A stretch of DNA of 13,158 bases from JAWXTP01 sp044433415 (GTDB lineage Bacteria > Bacteroidota > Bacteroidia > Bacteroidales > Rikenellaceae). The stretch is from the NCBI GenBank assembly GCA_044433415.1, contig JAWXTP010000082.1:1-13158 (forward strand). Direction: 5' to 3'. The position numbers were made by a program, and so were the translations under genes. The notes under the pieces were generated by a model. That model ran no database searches and was not told where the DNA came from. It saw nothing but the letters and a program-made list of their open reading frames with translations. Positions within the stretch are counted from its first letter, which is position 1. Each line of letters opens with the position of its first letter. Positions 1 through 6,938 of this stretch are shown in pieces.

Positions 1-108
1 ATTGAAAACAAGCTAAATAATCGTCCTCGTAAAAGACTCGGATACCTCACACCAAATGAAAAATTTAAACAAATTATTAATATGAATTCAGTTGCATTTG
101 CAGGTTGA
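1..108 (+). CDS. IS30-family transposase, C-terminal end (partial at window edge)
   Basis: The window opens inside a reading frame that runs 35 codons to a TGA at 106-108. The visible residues contain LNNRPRKRLGYLTP and end in VAFAG. The NNRPRKxLGxxTPxE signature marks the C-terminus of IS30-family DDE transposases, just after the catalytic Glu region. The catalytic residues themselves lie outside the window. The stop codon falls inside a 16-nt sequence (100-115) that probably is, or contains, the right terminal repeat of the element. The family assignment comes from motif recognition only. Whether the rest of the element is intact cannot be judged here. Confidence 0.85.
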   Translation: MENKLNNRPRKRLGYLTPNEKFKQIINMNSVAFAG

Positions 109-115
109 ATTCAGC
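100..115 (+). repeat. Probable right end (terminal repeat) of the IS30-family element
   Basis: The 16-mer GCAGGTTGAATTCAGC spans the last codons and stop of the transposase, as IS30-family ends often do. An exact same-orientation copy lies at 8452-8467, where it forms one arm of a hairpin. The element boundary is inferred at about position 115. No target duplication can be checked because the left end is outside the window. Confidence 0.5.
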
Positions 116-134
116 TATTTATATTATAAGCAGC

Positions 135-1832
135 ATGAAGAAAAGTAAAGATTTATTATTTGTATTTATGCTTTTTGTCCTATTATTAGTGGCACCAGGC
201 TGTATAGTTAAAGATTCCAACCAAGCAATTATTGATGCTGCACGTATGGTAGATAGAGATGCTGAGATTACTGCTTCTATACTTGAAGAGATTAATCTAC
301 AAACACTTTCAAAAGAGGATAGAGCAAAATGGGGAGTATTGCTCTCAACTGCATATGAGAGAAGTGGAAAGAAAATAACAAATGACTCTATTATAGCTCC
401 GTCGCTTGATTATTACCAGGATAGAAATAATATAGAGCAACTCTCTATGTCACAATTCCTTTATGGCAATGTGATGTTGAACAGAGGTTCAATCAAAGAG
501 GCGACAGAAAATTTTTTAAGCGTAGTGTCGGCTTTGACTCCGACTCCCCAAAAGAACGACCTTATCCGTGTGAAAGCAATAGCCCTTCACAACCTTGCAT
601 CAATATATTTTGAACAAGAGTATTTCAGCGAGGCATTAACCTATTATCAACGCTCTGCAAATACATTTGACTTGATTGGTCAAGATGAATCTCAAAAAAT
701 ACGCTACATGGTGGCGAACACCTATACTCGTATGGGAAATTTTGAGAAAGGGGTCGAGTTATTAGACTCTTTGTATAACTCAACGACAGATCCTGAGTTT
801 AGATTATGGTTGAAATTAACAATTCTTCACAAAGCATTAATTGAAGATGATGGCATCTATACGATTGGTGAGTTGGTTGAGATGTACACACAGATAGATT
901 TGGATATTTTACATTCAACACCAGTGAGTGGTGAGTGGAGTGCTTCGCCTATATTTATGTATAATACCATATCTGCACTTCTGGCATTTAAACAAGGAGA
1001 TGCCCGCAAAGCCTATGACTATATAGAGCGAAGTGTTAAAGACTTGGGAGAGATTACCAATTTAAATGTTGGTTACTATACCATAGCTTCAGAGATAGCT
1101 AGAGCAGCAGGTGAGATGGATGGAGCTCTCTCTTATCAAAGAATATATACTGCAAAAAAAGATTCTCTTGGCACACTGCTCAGAGACCAACAAATCAAGC
1201 AGATAGAGAGGGAGTATCATAGCAAAAAGAGTAGCGAAGTGGAGCTACTGGAGATGCAGTATCATCTATATATCTCTGCCATCGTTGGGGTAGCATTGTT
1301 GATTGGCGCACTGATAGCAATAAAGTTATATAGAGCAAGAATAGCTTTCTGGCGCAGAGAAATTGAAGAGTATCTAACCATTGTAGAGAGCTACAAGCAG
1401 AGTAATAATATAATCACTCAGAAGTTACAAGAGAGTAATCTTAGGGAGAAAACCATCAAAGGATATCTTTCGTCTCGCAAAGATATGATGCAACAAGTCG
1501 CTATGACCTATTACACCTATGGCGATGGGAAAAAATTCTCTGAAAAAATGCGAGATATGGCACTAAGTCAAGAGATGCTCACGGATCTAATCGAGTTAGT
1601 TGATTTTTATACTGATGGGGCAATTAACAAACTACGGAGTGAGTTTCCGCAGTGGACTAAGAAAAATTACGATTTTGCGGCTCTGCTTATTGCAGGCTTC
1701 TCTCCTCAAGAGATTAGCGTGATGCTTTCGATGACACTAGGCGGTGTGTACACCCTTAAATCTAAACTTAAAAGCAAGATAAATGATAACGAAAATGGTA
1801 GAGTAAGGGAGTTTCTAGTCTTTTTTGATTAA
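135..1832 (+). CDS. Membrane-anchored TPR protein with C-terminal LuxR-like helix-turn-helix (putative regulator)
   Basis: 565 aa from the ATG at 135. An upstream in-frame TTG at 105 overlaps the end of the IS30 element and is rejected, because the ATG gives a clean signal sequence. Residues 1-23 form a hydrophobic leader ending in VAPGC, a lipobox with Cys23. Residues of about 50-370 contain several TPR-like helical pairs, for example around ALHNLASIYFEQEYFSEALT. A single membrane segment (ISAIVGVALLIGALIAIKLY) lies at about 380-400, followed by a charged probable coiled coil to about 460. The C-terminus has a helix-turn-helix-like segment (LLIAGFSPQEISVMLSMTLG, about 517-536) followed by VYTLKSKLKSKI, resembling LuxR-type HTHs. 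The inferred topology is a periplasmic sensor/scaffold, one membrane pass and a cytoplasmic DNA-binding end. The outer-membrane protein gene 126 bp downstream is a plausible target, but this is inference. The IS30 end lies 19 bp upstream, so the native promoter is probably displaced. Confidence 0.8.
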   Translation: MKKSKDLLFVFMLFVLLLVAPGCIVKDSNQAIIDAARMVDRDAEITASILEEINLQTLSKEDRAKWGVLLSTAYERSGKKITNDSIIAPSLDYYQDRNNIEQLSMSQFLYGNVMLNRGSIKEATENFLSVVSALTPTPQKNDLIRVKAIALHNLASIYFEQEYFSEALTYYQRSANTFDLIGQDESQKIRYMVANTYTRMGNFEKGVELLDSLYNSTTDPEFRLWLKLTILHKALIEDDGIYTIGELVEMYTQIDLDILHSTPVSGEWSASPIFMYNTISALLAFKQGDARKAYDYIERSVKDLGEITNLNVGYYTIASEIARAAGEMDGALSYQRIYTAKKDSLGTLLRDQQIKQIEREYHSKKSSEVELLEMQYHLYISAIVGVALLIGALIAIKLYRARIAFWRREIEEYLTIVESYKQSNNIITQKLQESNLREKTIKGYLSSRKDMMQQVAMTYYTYGDGKKFSEKMRDMALSQEMLTDLIELVDFYTDGAINKLRSEFPQWTKKNYDFAALLIAGFSPQEISVMLSMTLGGVYTLKSKLKSKINDNENGRVREFLVFFD

Positions 1833-1900
1833 AGTAAGATTTTTTATTTGTAACAATTTGATAATCAGCTATTGTCAATTTGAAAAGTAAGGTGTTTTTT

Positions 1901-1932
1901 TTTGGAGTAAGTATATTAATCAGATAACTTTG
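1901..1932 (+). promoter_or_regulatory. Bacteroidetes-type promoter of the outer-membrane protein gene
   Basis: TTTG at 1901-1904 is followed after exactly 20 bases by TAACTTTG at 1925-1932, matching the Bacteroidetes -33/-7 consensus (TTTG and TAnnTTTG). Transcription would start near 1937-1940, about 20 nt before the ATG at 1959. This makes the downstream gene a separate transcription unit from the TPR/HTH gene. Confidence 0.8.
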
Positions 1933-1958
1933 CACATGAATCTAACACTAAATTTTGC

Positions 1959-4238
1959 ATGAACATGAAAGCTTTTATTTTTATTTTATTACTTTTCACA
2001 GTAACAATGCCAGCTATGGCACAAGATCGAATTGTAAAAGGGAATGTCGTTGACATTAACTCAGCTCCTATCTCGGGAGTAACAGTAGTAATGATGGGTA
2101 GTGACTCTACGTATCTTGGTGCAACTCTGACAGACGATAGTGGATTCTTCTCACTTCCTTTTAAGGACACCTCATTTGCACTACAATTCAATCATATTTC
2201 GTATGAGGATTATAATGGCTGGTTTACAAGAGATAATGTTGGGGAGATAATTCTTAGACATGCTGTTATGAAACTTGATGAAGTAATAGTAAAAGCATAT
2301 AGACCAATTGTAAAAGCAGAAGAGGGAAAATTAAGTTATAATTTAACACAACTTAGTTCGCAAACAACAGCAACAAATGTATACGAAGCCCTTAGTTATT
2401 TGCCCGGAGTTGATGAAGATAATGGTACATTATCGCTTGCTGGAATGGGAGCAGTAACCATCATTATAAACGGCAAACCCTCAACGATGTCTCCCTCTCA
2501 ACTTGAAACACTATTGCGTTCAATGCCGATAGAGAGAATAGGTAGTGCTGAAGTAATGTATAGCACGCCTCCTCAGTATGGCGTTCGAGGTGCTGCAATA
2601 AACCTTGAATTAAAGCAAAGTCGTGATTATTCGTATTCAGGGCAAATTCAAACTGGGTATGCACATCAGCGCAAAAATTCATGGGGTACTGGTGGAAGTT
2701 TTATGGTCTCTACACCTAAATGGTCAGCTGATGTAATGTATAACTATAATGATTATTATTCTCCTCAATTGAGCGAACTATCCACAATCCATACTGTTAA
2801 TGAAGAAACTAAGCATATTAACCAAAATGAGGATATATATTCATTAGGGAACAAACACTCAGCTAGGGCTGCTTTTGATTACACCCCCTCAGAAAAGAGT
2901 TCTCTAAGCTTTGTCTATAACGGAGAGTTTGCTCCATTTGCACACTCCGTTGCAGACTCTTATGGCTCTTATGTTGAGTCTTTGAGTGATAAAAAAGGAG
3001 ATAATTATCTACATAACTTTGCGGTAAGGTATAAGGCTGCGAGCGGTTTTGATATTGGCGCAGATTATACAAACTATAATAATAGTAGTAATGGTTATTT
3101 GAACAACATATATAGTGATGGCGCTGCAACGTCATTTGATGTCAGAGGTGGTCAGAATATTAATCGACTCAACTTCTATGTGGGTATGAACCATATTCTT
3201 AAAAGTGGCTGGTCTCTAAATTACGGAACAAAATCAACATCGGCTCAAAGCAAGGACTATCAACATTATAGTTCTGTTATAGGTGGAATAGAAACAATTG
3301 ATACGGATTCTGATTTGTCAGAAATAAATGTTGAGTTATATGGTGGATTTAGCAAAGCATTATCTAAGGGCTCACTATCTGCATCACTAACGGGCGAATA
3401 CTATAATTTAGAAGGTCAGCAACGTTGGATGTTATATCCTCAAGCAAACTTTATGTGGGTATTCAATCAGGATAATATTATTCAAGCCAATATATCATCG
3501 GATAAAACTTATCCTTCTTACTGGATGTTACAAAATGCTATCAGTTATGTTGATGGTTACACTGAGATACATGGGAATCCTAGTCTTCGCCCTATGAGGG
3601 AGTATTCTGTTCAAGCTATTTATATACACAAGCAAAAATATATATTTGTTCTTTTTGGTTCACAGACCAATGATTACTTCACTCAAAATAGTTATTTAAC
3701 ACCCGATCGCTATGCTTTAATATATAAGAATACAAATTTTGACTACTCGCGTCAATATGGTGTAAATGCAATAATTCCATTTAGTATAGGCAAATGGCTA
3801 AGTTCTAAAGCTACTTTTACAGGCCTTCGAATGGAGCAAATGAGTAGTGATTTTTTTGGTTCATCATTTGATCGTTCAGCTTGGGTCGGTGTGGCAAAAT
3901 TAGATAATACAATCAAACTAAGTAATAATTTCTCATTTGAGCTAAATGCAATATATCAAACACCTGCGATTCAAGGTTTATTTGATCTAGAGCAGAGTTG
4001 GGGAGTGGATGCGGGATTTAAATGGTCGCTTTTAGACAAAAAGCTTGATATTACTGCAAAGTGCCACGACATATTCGAAAGTCGCATACCTCAAGTAACG
4101 CAAAACTGGCAAGGACAACATCTTGAGATGTACACAGGGGCTTATAGTCGTATTTTTTCCTTAAAGCTATCTTATAAATTTGGTGGCTATACCAAGAAAG
4201 AGCAAAGAGGTGTTGATTCTTCGAGATTTGGCCATTAA
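1959..4238 (+). CDS. Outer-membrane beta-barrel protein with CarboxypepD_reg-like and TonB-plug domains
   Basis: 759 aa. A signal peptide ends at MAQ (residues 20-22). Residues of about 24-115 form a carboxypeptidase-regulatory-like beta-sandwich (RIVKGNVVDINSAPISGVTV, then LxATLTDDSGFFSLP). Residues of about 125-220 form a TonB-dependent-receptor plug (NVYEALSYLPGVDED, VTIIINGKPSTMSPSQL, and the AAINLELK end). The remaining 500 or so residues alternate aromatic/polar strands as in the OMP_b-brl_3 type of barrel, ending in DSSRFGH, a familiar C-terminus of this Bacteroidales family. It should sit in the outer membrane. The substrate cannot be told, and no SusD partner is adjacent, so it is not a classical SusCD pair. 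ATG 1959 is chosen because it follows the promoter closely; ATG 1965 is possible and would remove only two residues. Confidence 0.88.
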   Translation: MNMKAFIFILLLFTVTMPAMAQDRIVKGNVVDINSAPISGVTVVMMGSDSTYLGATLTDDSGFFSLPFKDTSFALQFNHISYEDYNGWFTRDNVGEIILRHAVMKLDEVIVKAYRPIVKAEEGKLSYNLTQLSSQTTATNVYEALSYLPGVDEDNGTLSLAGMGAVTIIINGKPSTMSPSQLETLLRSMPIERIGSAEVMYSTPPQYGVRGAAINLELKQSRDYSYSGQIQTGYAHQRKNSWGTGGSFMVSTPKWSADVMYNYNDYYSPQLSELSTIHTVNEETKHINQNEDIYSLGNKHSARAAFDYTPSEKSSLSFVYNGEFAPFAHSVADSYGSYVESLSDKKGDNYLHNFAVRYKAASGFDIGADYTNYNNSSNGYLNNIYSDGAATSFDVRGGQNINRLNFYVGMNHILKSGWSLNYGTKSTSAQSKDYQHYSSVIGGIETIDTDSDLSEINVELYGGFSKALSKGSLSASLTGEYYNLEGQQRWMLYPQANFMWVFNQDNIIQANISSDKTYPSYWMLQNAISYVDGYTEIHGNPSLRPMREYSVQAIYIHKQKYIFVLFGSQTNDYFTQNSYLTPDRYALIYKNTNFDYSRQYGVNAIIPFSIGKWLSSKATFTGLRMEQMSSDFFGSSFDRSAWVGVAKLDNTIKLSNNFSFELNAIYQTPAIQGLFDLEQSWGVDAGFKWSLLDKKLDITAKCHDIFESRIPQVTQNWQGQHLEMYTGAYSRIFSLKLSYKFGGYTKKEQRGVDSSRFGH

Positions 4239-4277
4239 TAGCAATTCGAAGAAAGATTGAGACTTTTAGAGGTGTGA

Positions 4278-4508
4278 AACTCCAATAAAGATGCAGGAAT
4301 AGTTGGAGGAGTTATCTTAGAACCTGCATTTGGTGTTGATTTTAAGACTAAAGATACGAAAACATCAATCTACGTCTCTGTTGGATATAATATGCAGGGA
4401 ATGTCTTATCGCAAATGGGATTTAGATCCCGATGTTGTAGGAACAAGTGCCCGTGATGTTATGAAAAATGGGCTTGCAGGACAACTTACATTTAGAGTTA
4501 GATTCTAG
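4278..4508 (+). pseudogene. C-terminal remnant of an outer-membrane barrel protein
   Basis: An open frame of 76 codons to TAG 4506-4508 has no start codon near its beginning and is closed by an in-frame TGA at 4275-4277. It encodes strands such as AGIVGGVILEPAFGVDF and TSIYVSVGYNMQGMSYRKW and ends LAGQLTFRVRF. The terminal Phe and alternating pattern are typical of the last strands of an outer-membrane beta-barrel. It does not repeat the C-terminus of the preceding gene. I read it as the tail of a second barrel gene whose 5' part has been deleted. The exact family is not recognised. Confidence 0.6.
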
Positions 4509-4524
4509 TAAAGTTTCATGCTTA

Positions 4525-4568
4525 TACAACAATGGCTTTCGGAGGTTAATCTGAAAGCCATTGTTGTA
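4525..4568. terminator. 16-bp perfect hairpin between convergent genes (bidirectional terminator)
   Basis: The arms at 4525-4540 and 4553-4568 are perfect reverse complements (TACAACAATGGCTTTC and its complement) around a 12-nt loop. It sits between the barrel remnant (plus strand) and the Hc1-like gene (minus strand), the right place for a shared terminator. No T-run follows on either side, so it may act by structure alone or stabilise 3' ends. Confidence 0.65.
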
Positions 4569-4581
4569 CATAGTCAAAAGA

Positions 4582-4755
4582 TTATTTTGAAGCCTCAATA
4601 GATGCTTTTCTAAACTCTTTCATCATTTTCTCGATTGCAAGTGAGTTTTTACGAGCTCTTGTACCCGCTGCTTTGTTATTGCTTTCTACTTGTGCTGTTG
4701 CGTTTTTCTCAAACTCAGCACACGCCTCTGTGATTTGCTCTAATAGCTCTTTCAT
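4582..4755 (-). CDS. Histone H1-like protein (Hc1 family), 57 aa
   Basis: A small gene on the minus strand with ATG at 4755 and TAA at 4584-4582. The product begins MKELLEQITEACAEFEKNAT and continues with NNKAAGTRARKNSLAIEKMM and EFRKASIEASK. The KAAGTRARKxSLxIEKxMKEFRKxSxEASK pattern matches the short Hc1-type histone H1-like proteins (PF07432) common in Bacteroidales. They are basic, Ala/Lys-rich and thought to bind DNA; a nucleoid role is family knowledge, not shown here. The start is supported by a TATATTTG box about 32 nt upstream. Its codon pattern and lack of gaps suggest an intact gene. Confidence 0.85.
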   Translation of the reverse strand: MKELLEQITEACAEFEKNATAQVESNNKAAGTRARKNSLAIEKMMKEFRKASIEASK

Positions 4756-4786
4756 TTCGTTATGGTATTAAACTTTTTTAATGGTG

Positions 4787-4794
4787 CAAATATA
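4787..4794 (-). promoter_or_regulatory. -7 box of the Hc1-like gene promoter
   Basis: On the minus strand TATATTTG fits TAnnTTTG, and transcription would start about 25 nt before the ATG. No good TTTG lies at the usual 19-21 base spacing upstream, so only the -7 element is called. Confidence 0.55.
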
Positions 4795-4840
4795 GTGATA
4801 ATTTGCAAATAATGAGAGGTTTGGAGTAGTTTATTCTATA

Positions 4841-5215
4841 TCAGCACCCCAGAGTACGCTCCATCTTAGCATCAACCTGTTTCTGATCGACATTCTTATA
4901 GTAATGCTTATAGATAGTGTTGGGACTATTTCCAGCCATCGCCGCAACATCCACGGGGTGAATATTCGAGGCGATCATCTCAGAGATAAATGTACCACGA
5001 GCCGAATACCACGTTAGCTTATCCTCGTATTTCAGAATTTTTGTAATTTTCCCCAACGTCTTATTAACCTTACCTCTAATGCTACCAATACGACTTCGAC
5101 GCTTTGAATCACATTCGTGGCTATCCTTAATGACGGGCAACACATAGTTTGCGGAACACTTATCCTGATACTTCTCAGTGATAGCCCTTGCCTTAGGATG
5201 AAACACCATCGTCAA
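4841..5215 (-). pseudogene. Tyrosine recombinase, C-terminal fragment (second copy)
   Basis: About 124 codons whose last 118 or so align with the C-terminal residues of about 311-428 of the intact recombinase at 6939-8225. The block WYSARGTFISEMIAS and the segment AMAGNSPNTIYKHYYKNVDQ are almost identical. Similarity begins near HPKARAI; the residues before it (…DTLPILTMVF) do not match, so the arm-binding and core-binding domains and the first catalytic region are gone. The DNA differs from the intact copy mainly at synonymous positions, so both copies evolved as functional proteins before this one was truncated. The breakpoint lies near 5190-5215, 30 bp from the end of the lipoprotein gene. 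A TTG at 5215 or ATG at 5209 could start a short product, but I expect none. Confidence 0.8.
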
Positions 5216-5491
5216 TATGGGTAGTGTATCGCAATCAACTGTATCTATGGCTTTCTACACCTGTTACGCATCAATCTAAAGCTAAATATTGCAGGAGTCA
5301 TAACAACGACGACATAAGCATCACTATCATTAAGCTCCTTGATACTATACTGCGCATACACCGATCCATCCTTATGTACGGTGATATCATCACCCGATGT
5401 AGTATAAGTTCCACAACCATTACCAAGATACCCAGTACCCTCAAATGTGCCATCATCACGAAACTCAACCGTGAAAGCAAACTCATCGTTA

Positions 5492-5508
5492 ACCTGAGTT
5501 TTGGATAA
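5492..5508 (+). repeat. IS982 terminal inverted repeat (transposase 3' side)
   Basis: ACCTGAGTTTTGGATAA, identical over 17 bp to the reverse complement of 6620-6636. CGTTA immediately precedes it. Confidence 0.92.
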
Positions 5509-5620
5509 CACCCTATCTAATAGCCATCTACTAACCCGATCTACCGAGCAACACCAGCTCTAGCCATAGCTTTTCTGCCACAGCCTTAATTTATATATTT
5601 TCCTTCGATTTTAAACTACG

Positions 5621-6541
5621 CTACCCAAATAGAACCATCTGCGATGACGGTTGCTCCATCTCAAACTTTATCGCAGGTTTCTTGTCAAAGAAACAATATG
5701 CTGCGAGTCCAGCTATCATATTTATCAGAAAATTCAGAGGACTTCGATGTCGTGAATGCTCAATTTGACATATGTTTTTCAACTCATCATTTATGGTCTC
5801 AATCACTGATCTTTTACGCAACAAAATCTTATCCCTCAAAGTCATCAGTGAATTTTTCATGTTACTCTTAATACCTGTCACTATGTGTATGCCATCGCTG
5901 AATAGATTCTCAAAAAGGTCTTTTGAAATATATCCTTTGTCGGCATATAAGTCACCAAACAACTTCTTGCTCAGGACTTTAAACACTTCGGGATTGCGGT
6001 CGTCAACATTGCCTTTAGTTATGCAAAAGTCTATCAGCTCACCTTTGTCATTGCACACCAAATGGAGTTTGAAACCGTAGAACCAGCCCATTGTACTCTT
6101 CCCAATCTCGGCAATACCTTTGAATACTTTGTTGCGTCTGATACGCTTGTTGTGACATACTGAGATCTTCATTGAGTCGACAAATGAGATTCCTGTGCAT
6201 GAACCCAAACCGACAAGCTGTACAAAGAGCGTTAGAGGTACGATTATACGGTGCTGAAGTTGGATAAAACGGCTATACGAAAGCTGATTCGGGAAGTCGC
6301 TTTTGAGTGTTGTCGCTACGTAATTGAGATAAAAATGTTTGAAATTACGGAAGTGCCCCATCTGGAAACAGACCAGTATGGTGATGATTTCGCTGTTACT
6401 CATTGAACAGCGACGATTGCGGTGTCTCTTGCCGTCACTTAGCTCTAGTTGGAAATTTGTGCCATTTTTCTCTAATTCCTGGCAAAAATCGTCTGCAATA
6501 CAATAAATTTCCGTAACTTTGTCTCTGGTTAAAATGCTCAT
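5621..6541 (-). CDS. IS982-family transposase
   Basis: 306 aa, the full length for the family. Candidate DDE catalytic residues are Asp122 in SFVDSMKISVCHNKR, Asp201 in LYADKGYISKDLF and Glu248 in RSVIETINDELKN; the latter two contexts are typical of IS982. The downstream RHRSPLNFLINMIAGLAAYC is also characteristic. The N-terminal 100 residues are rich in basic residues and probably bind the ends. The ATG at 6541 lies in one arm of an 11-bp inverted repeat that could control translation. No frameshift or stop is seen. Confidence 0.93.
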   Translation of the reverse strand: MSILTRDKVTEIYCIADDFCQELEKNGTNFQLELSDGKRHRNRRCSMSNSEIITILVCFQMGHFRNFKHFYLNYVATTLKSDFPNQLSYSRFIQLQHRIIVPLTLFVQLVGLGSCTGISFVDSMKISVCHNKRIRRNKVFKGIAEIGKSTMGWFYGFKLHLVCNDKGELIDFCITKGNVDDRNPEVFKVLSKKLFGDLYADKGYISKDLFENLFSDGIHIVTGIKSNMKNSLMTLRDKILLRKRSVIETINDELKNICQIEHSRHRSPLNFLINMIAGLAAYCFFDKKPAIKFEMEQPSSQMVLFG

Positions 6542-6597
6542 TATTCTTATTATCTTGTTGGTTGTCAGCTATAAAGATAGTAAAATATGAGCATTTT
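6531..6597 (-). promoter_or_regulatory. Start-codon-sequestering inverted repeat upstream of the transposase
   Basis: On the minus strand AAAATGCTCAT (6597-6587) pairs perfectly over 11 bp with ATGAGCATTTT (6541-6531), whose first three bases are the transposase start codon. Between the arms lies TATCTTTA (6579-6572), one base from the Bacteroidetes -7 consensus. A transcript made from that internal promoter would lack the first arm. A transcript entering from outside would carry both arms and hide the AUG. This resembles the protection from impinging transcription known for IS10 and IS50. The pairing is seen; the role is inferred. Confidence 0.6.
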
Positions 6598-6619
6598 TCC
6601 TATTATTTTGGAGGGTTTC

Positions 6620-6636
6620 TTATCCAAAACTCAGGT
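6620..6636 (-). repeat. IS982 terminal inverted repeat (transposase 5' side)
   Basis: Reverse complement of 5492-5508, perfect over 17 bp. CGTTA follows at 6637-6641. Confidence 0.92.
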
Positions 6637-6869
6637 CGTTAGGATCTGAGGTAATATCTATCCAATTGTCGTTGTTGTCAACATCAAACGACACTCCTCT
6701 CCACAGCCCAACCATTGTCGGTTTCTCAGGATCTACATCACCAGTGACCATCTCATTATCACAACTTACTAAGGCTGTAAAAGCAACAGCCAACATAGCA
6801 GCCAAGCACACTTTGCTCACTGCTGATTTGAAAAATCTAAAATTCATTGATCTCTTTATTCTTTTTGAT

Positions 6870-6883
6870 TACATAAAGAGTAG
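6870..6883 (+). repeat. 14-bp direct repeat, copy A (possible recombinase site)
   Basis: TACATAAAGAGTAG, identical to 8299-8312 and in the same orientation. It lies between the recombinase gene and the lipoprotein gene, 22 bp upstream of the lipoprotein ATG. Weaker similarity extends several bases outward on both sides. It contains TAC-N7-GTA, the half-symmetric form of the better palindrome in copy B. It could be an attachment core or a shared operator. Confidence 0.55.
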
Positions 6884-6926
6884 CGGTTTCAGCCTTACGA
6901 AGTTTAATCGTATTACTGAAACCGCT
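6882..6926 (-). terminator. Long two-tier hairpin just after the recombinase gene
   Basis: AGCGGTTTCAG (6882-6892) pairs with CTGAAACCGCT (6916-6926), 11 bp perfect. Inside, after a 3x3 internal loop, TACGA (6896-6900) pairs with TCGTA (6908-6912) around a 7-nt loop. On the minus strand it starts 12 nt past the recombinase stop codon. Position suggests a terminator, but there is no clean T-run. Its outer arm overlaps the last two bases of repeat copy A, so a role as a folded recombination substrate is an alternative. Confidence 0.55.
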
Positions 6927-6938
6927 TTATCTAATAAA

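Larger units (their letters stand above)
5492..6636 (-). mobile_element. Complete IS982-family insertion sequence (1145 bp)
   Basis: It is bounded by 17-bp perfect inverted repeats (ACCTGAGTTTTGGATAA at 5492-5508 and its complement at 6620-6636). It is flanked by a 5-bp direct duplication CGTTA (5487-5491 and 6637-6641). It contains one full-length transposase gene. The perfect repeats, perfect duplication and restorable host frame indicate a recent insertion and a probably active element. Confidence 0.93.
5245..6847 (-). pseudogene. Small lipocalin-like lipoprotein gene interrupted by IS982
   Basis: The 5' part (6847 to 6637) encodes a lipoprotein signal peptide ending LVSC (Cys29), an acidic linker, and VGLWRGVSFDVDNNDNW. 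The 3' part (5486 to 5245) continues with VEFRDDGTFEGTGY, GTYTTSGDDITVHKDGSVY and YSIKELNDSDAYVVVV. Deleting the IS at 5492-6636 and one copy of the 5-bp duplication CGTTA rejoins the halves in frame across …SDPND|EFAF…, giving 150 aa. The pattern (GxW, DGTFxG, GxYxxSGDxIT, SIKEL) is that of the short lipocalin-like lipoproteins of Bacteroidales, with unknown ligand. As it stands the gene would yield only a truncated 75-aa product. The last residues (RNRCRKP) may have been altered by the rearrangement next to the recombinase fragment. Confidence 0.82.

Noticed and set aside
105..134. TTG at 105 as start of the TPR/HTH protein
   Set aside because: It overlaps the IS30 end and would add ten residues before a good lipoprotein signal peptide that begins at ATG 135.
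1936..1962. Tiny upstream frame (8 codons) whose stop overlaps the ATG at 1959
   Set aside because: Its ATG is at or before the predicted transcription start, so it is probably not in the mRNA.
5621..6541. IS982 as cargo carrier of the recombinase block
   Set aside because: The exact 17-bp ends and 5-bp duplication lie inside the lipoprotein gene, so the IS is a later independent insertion.
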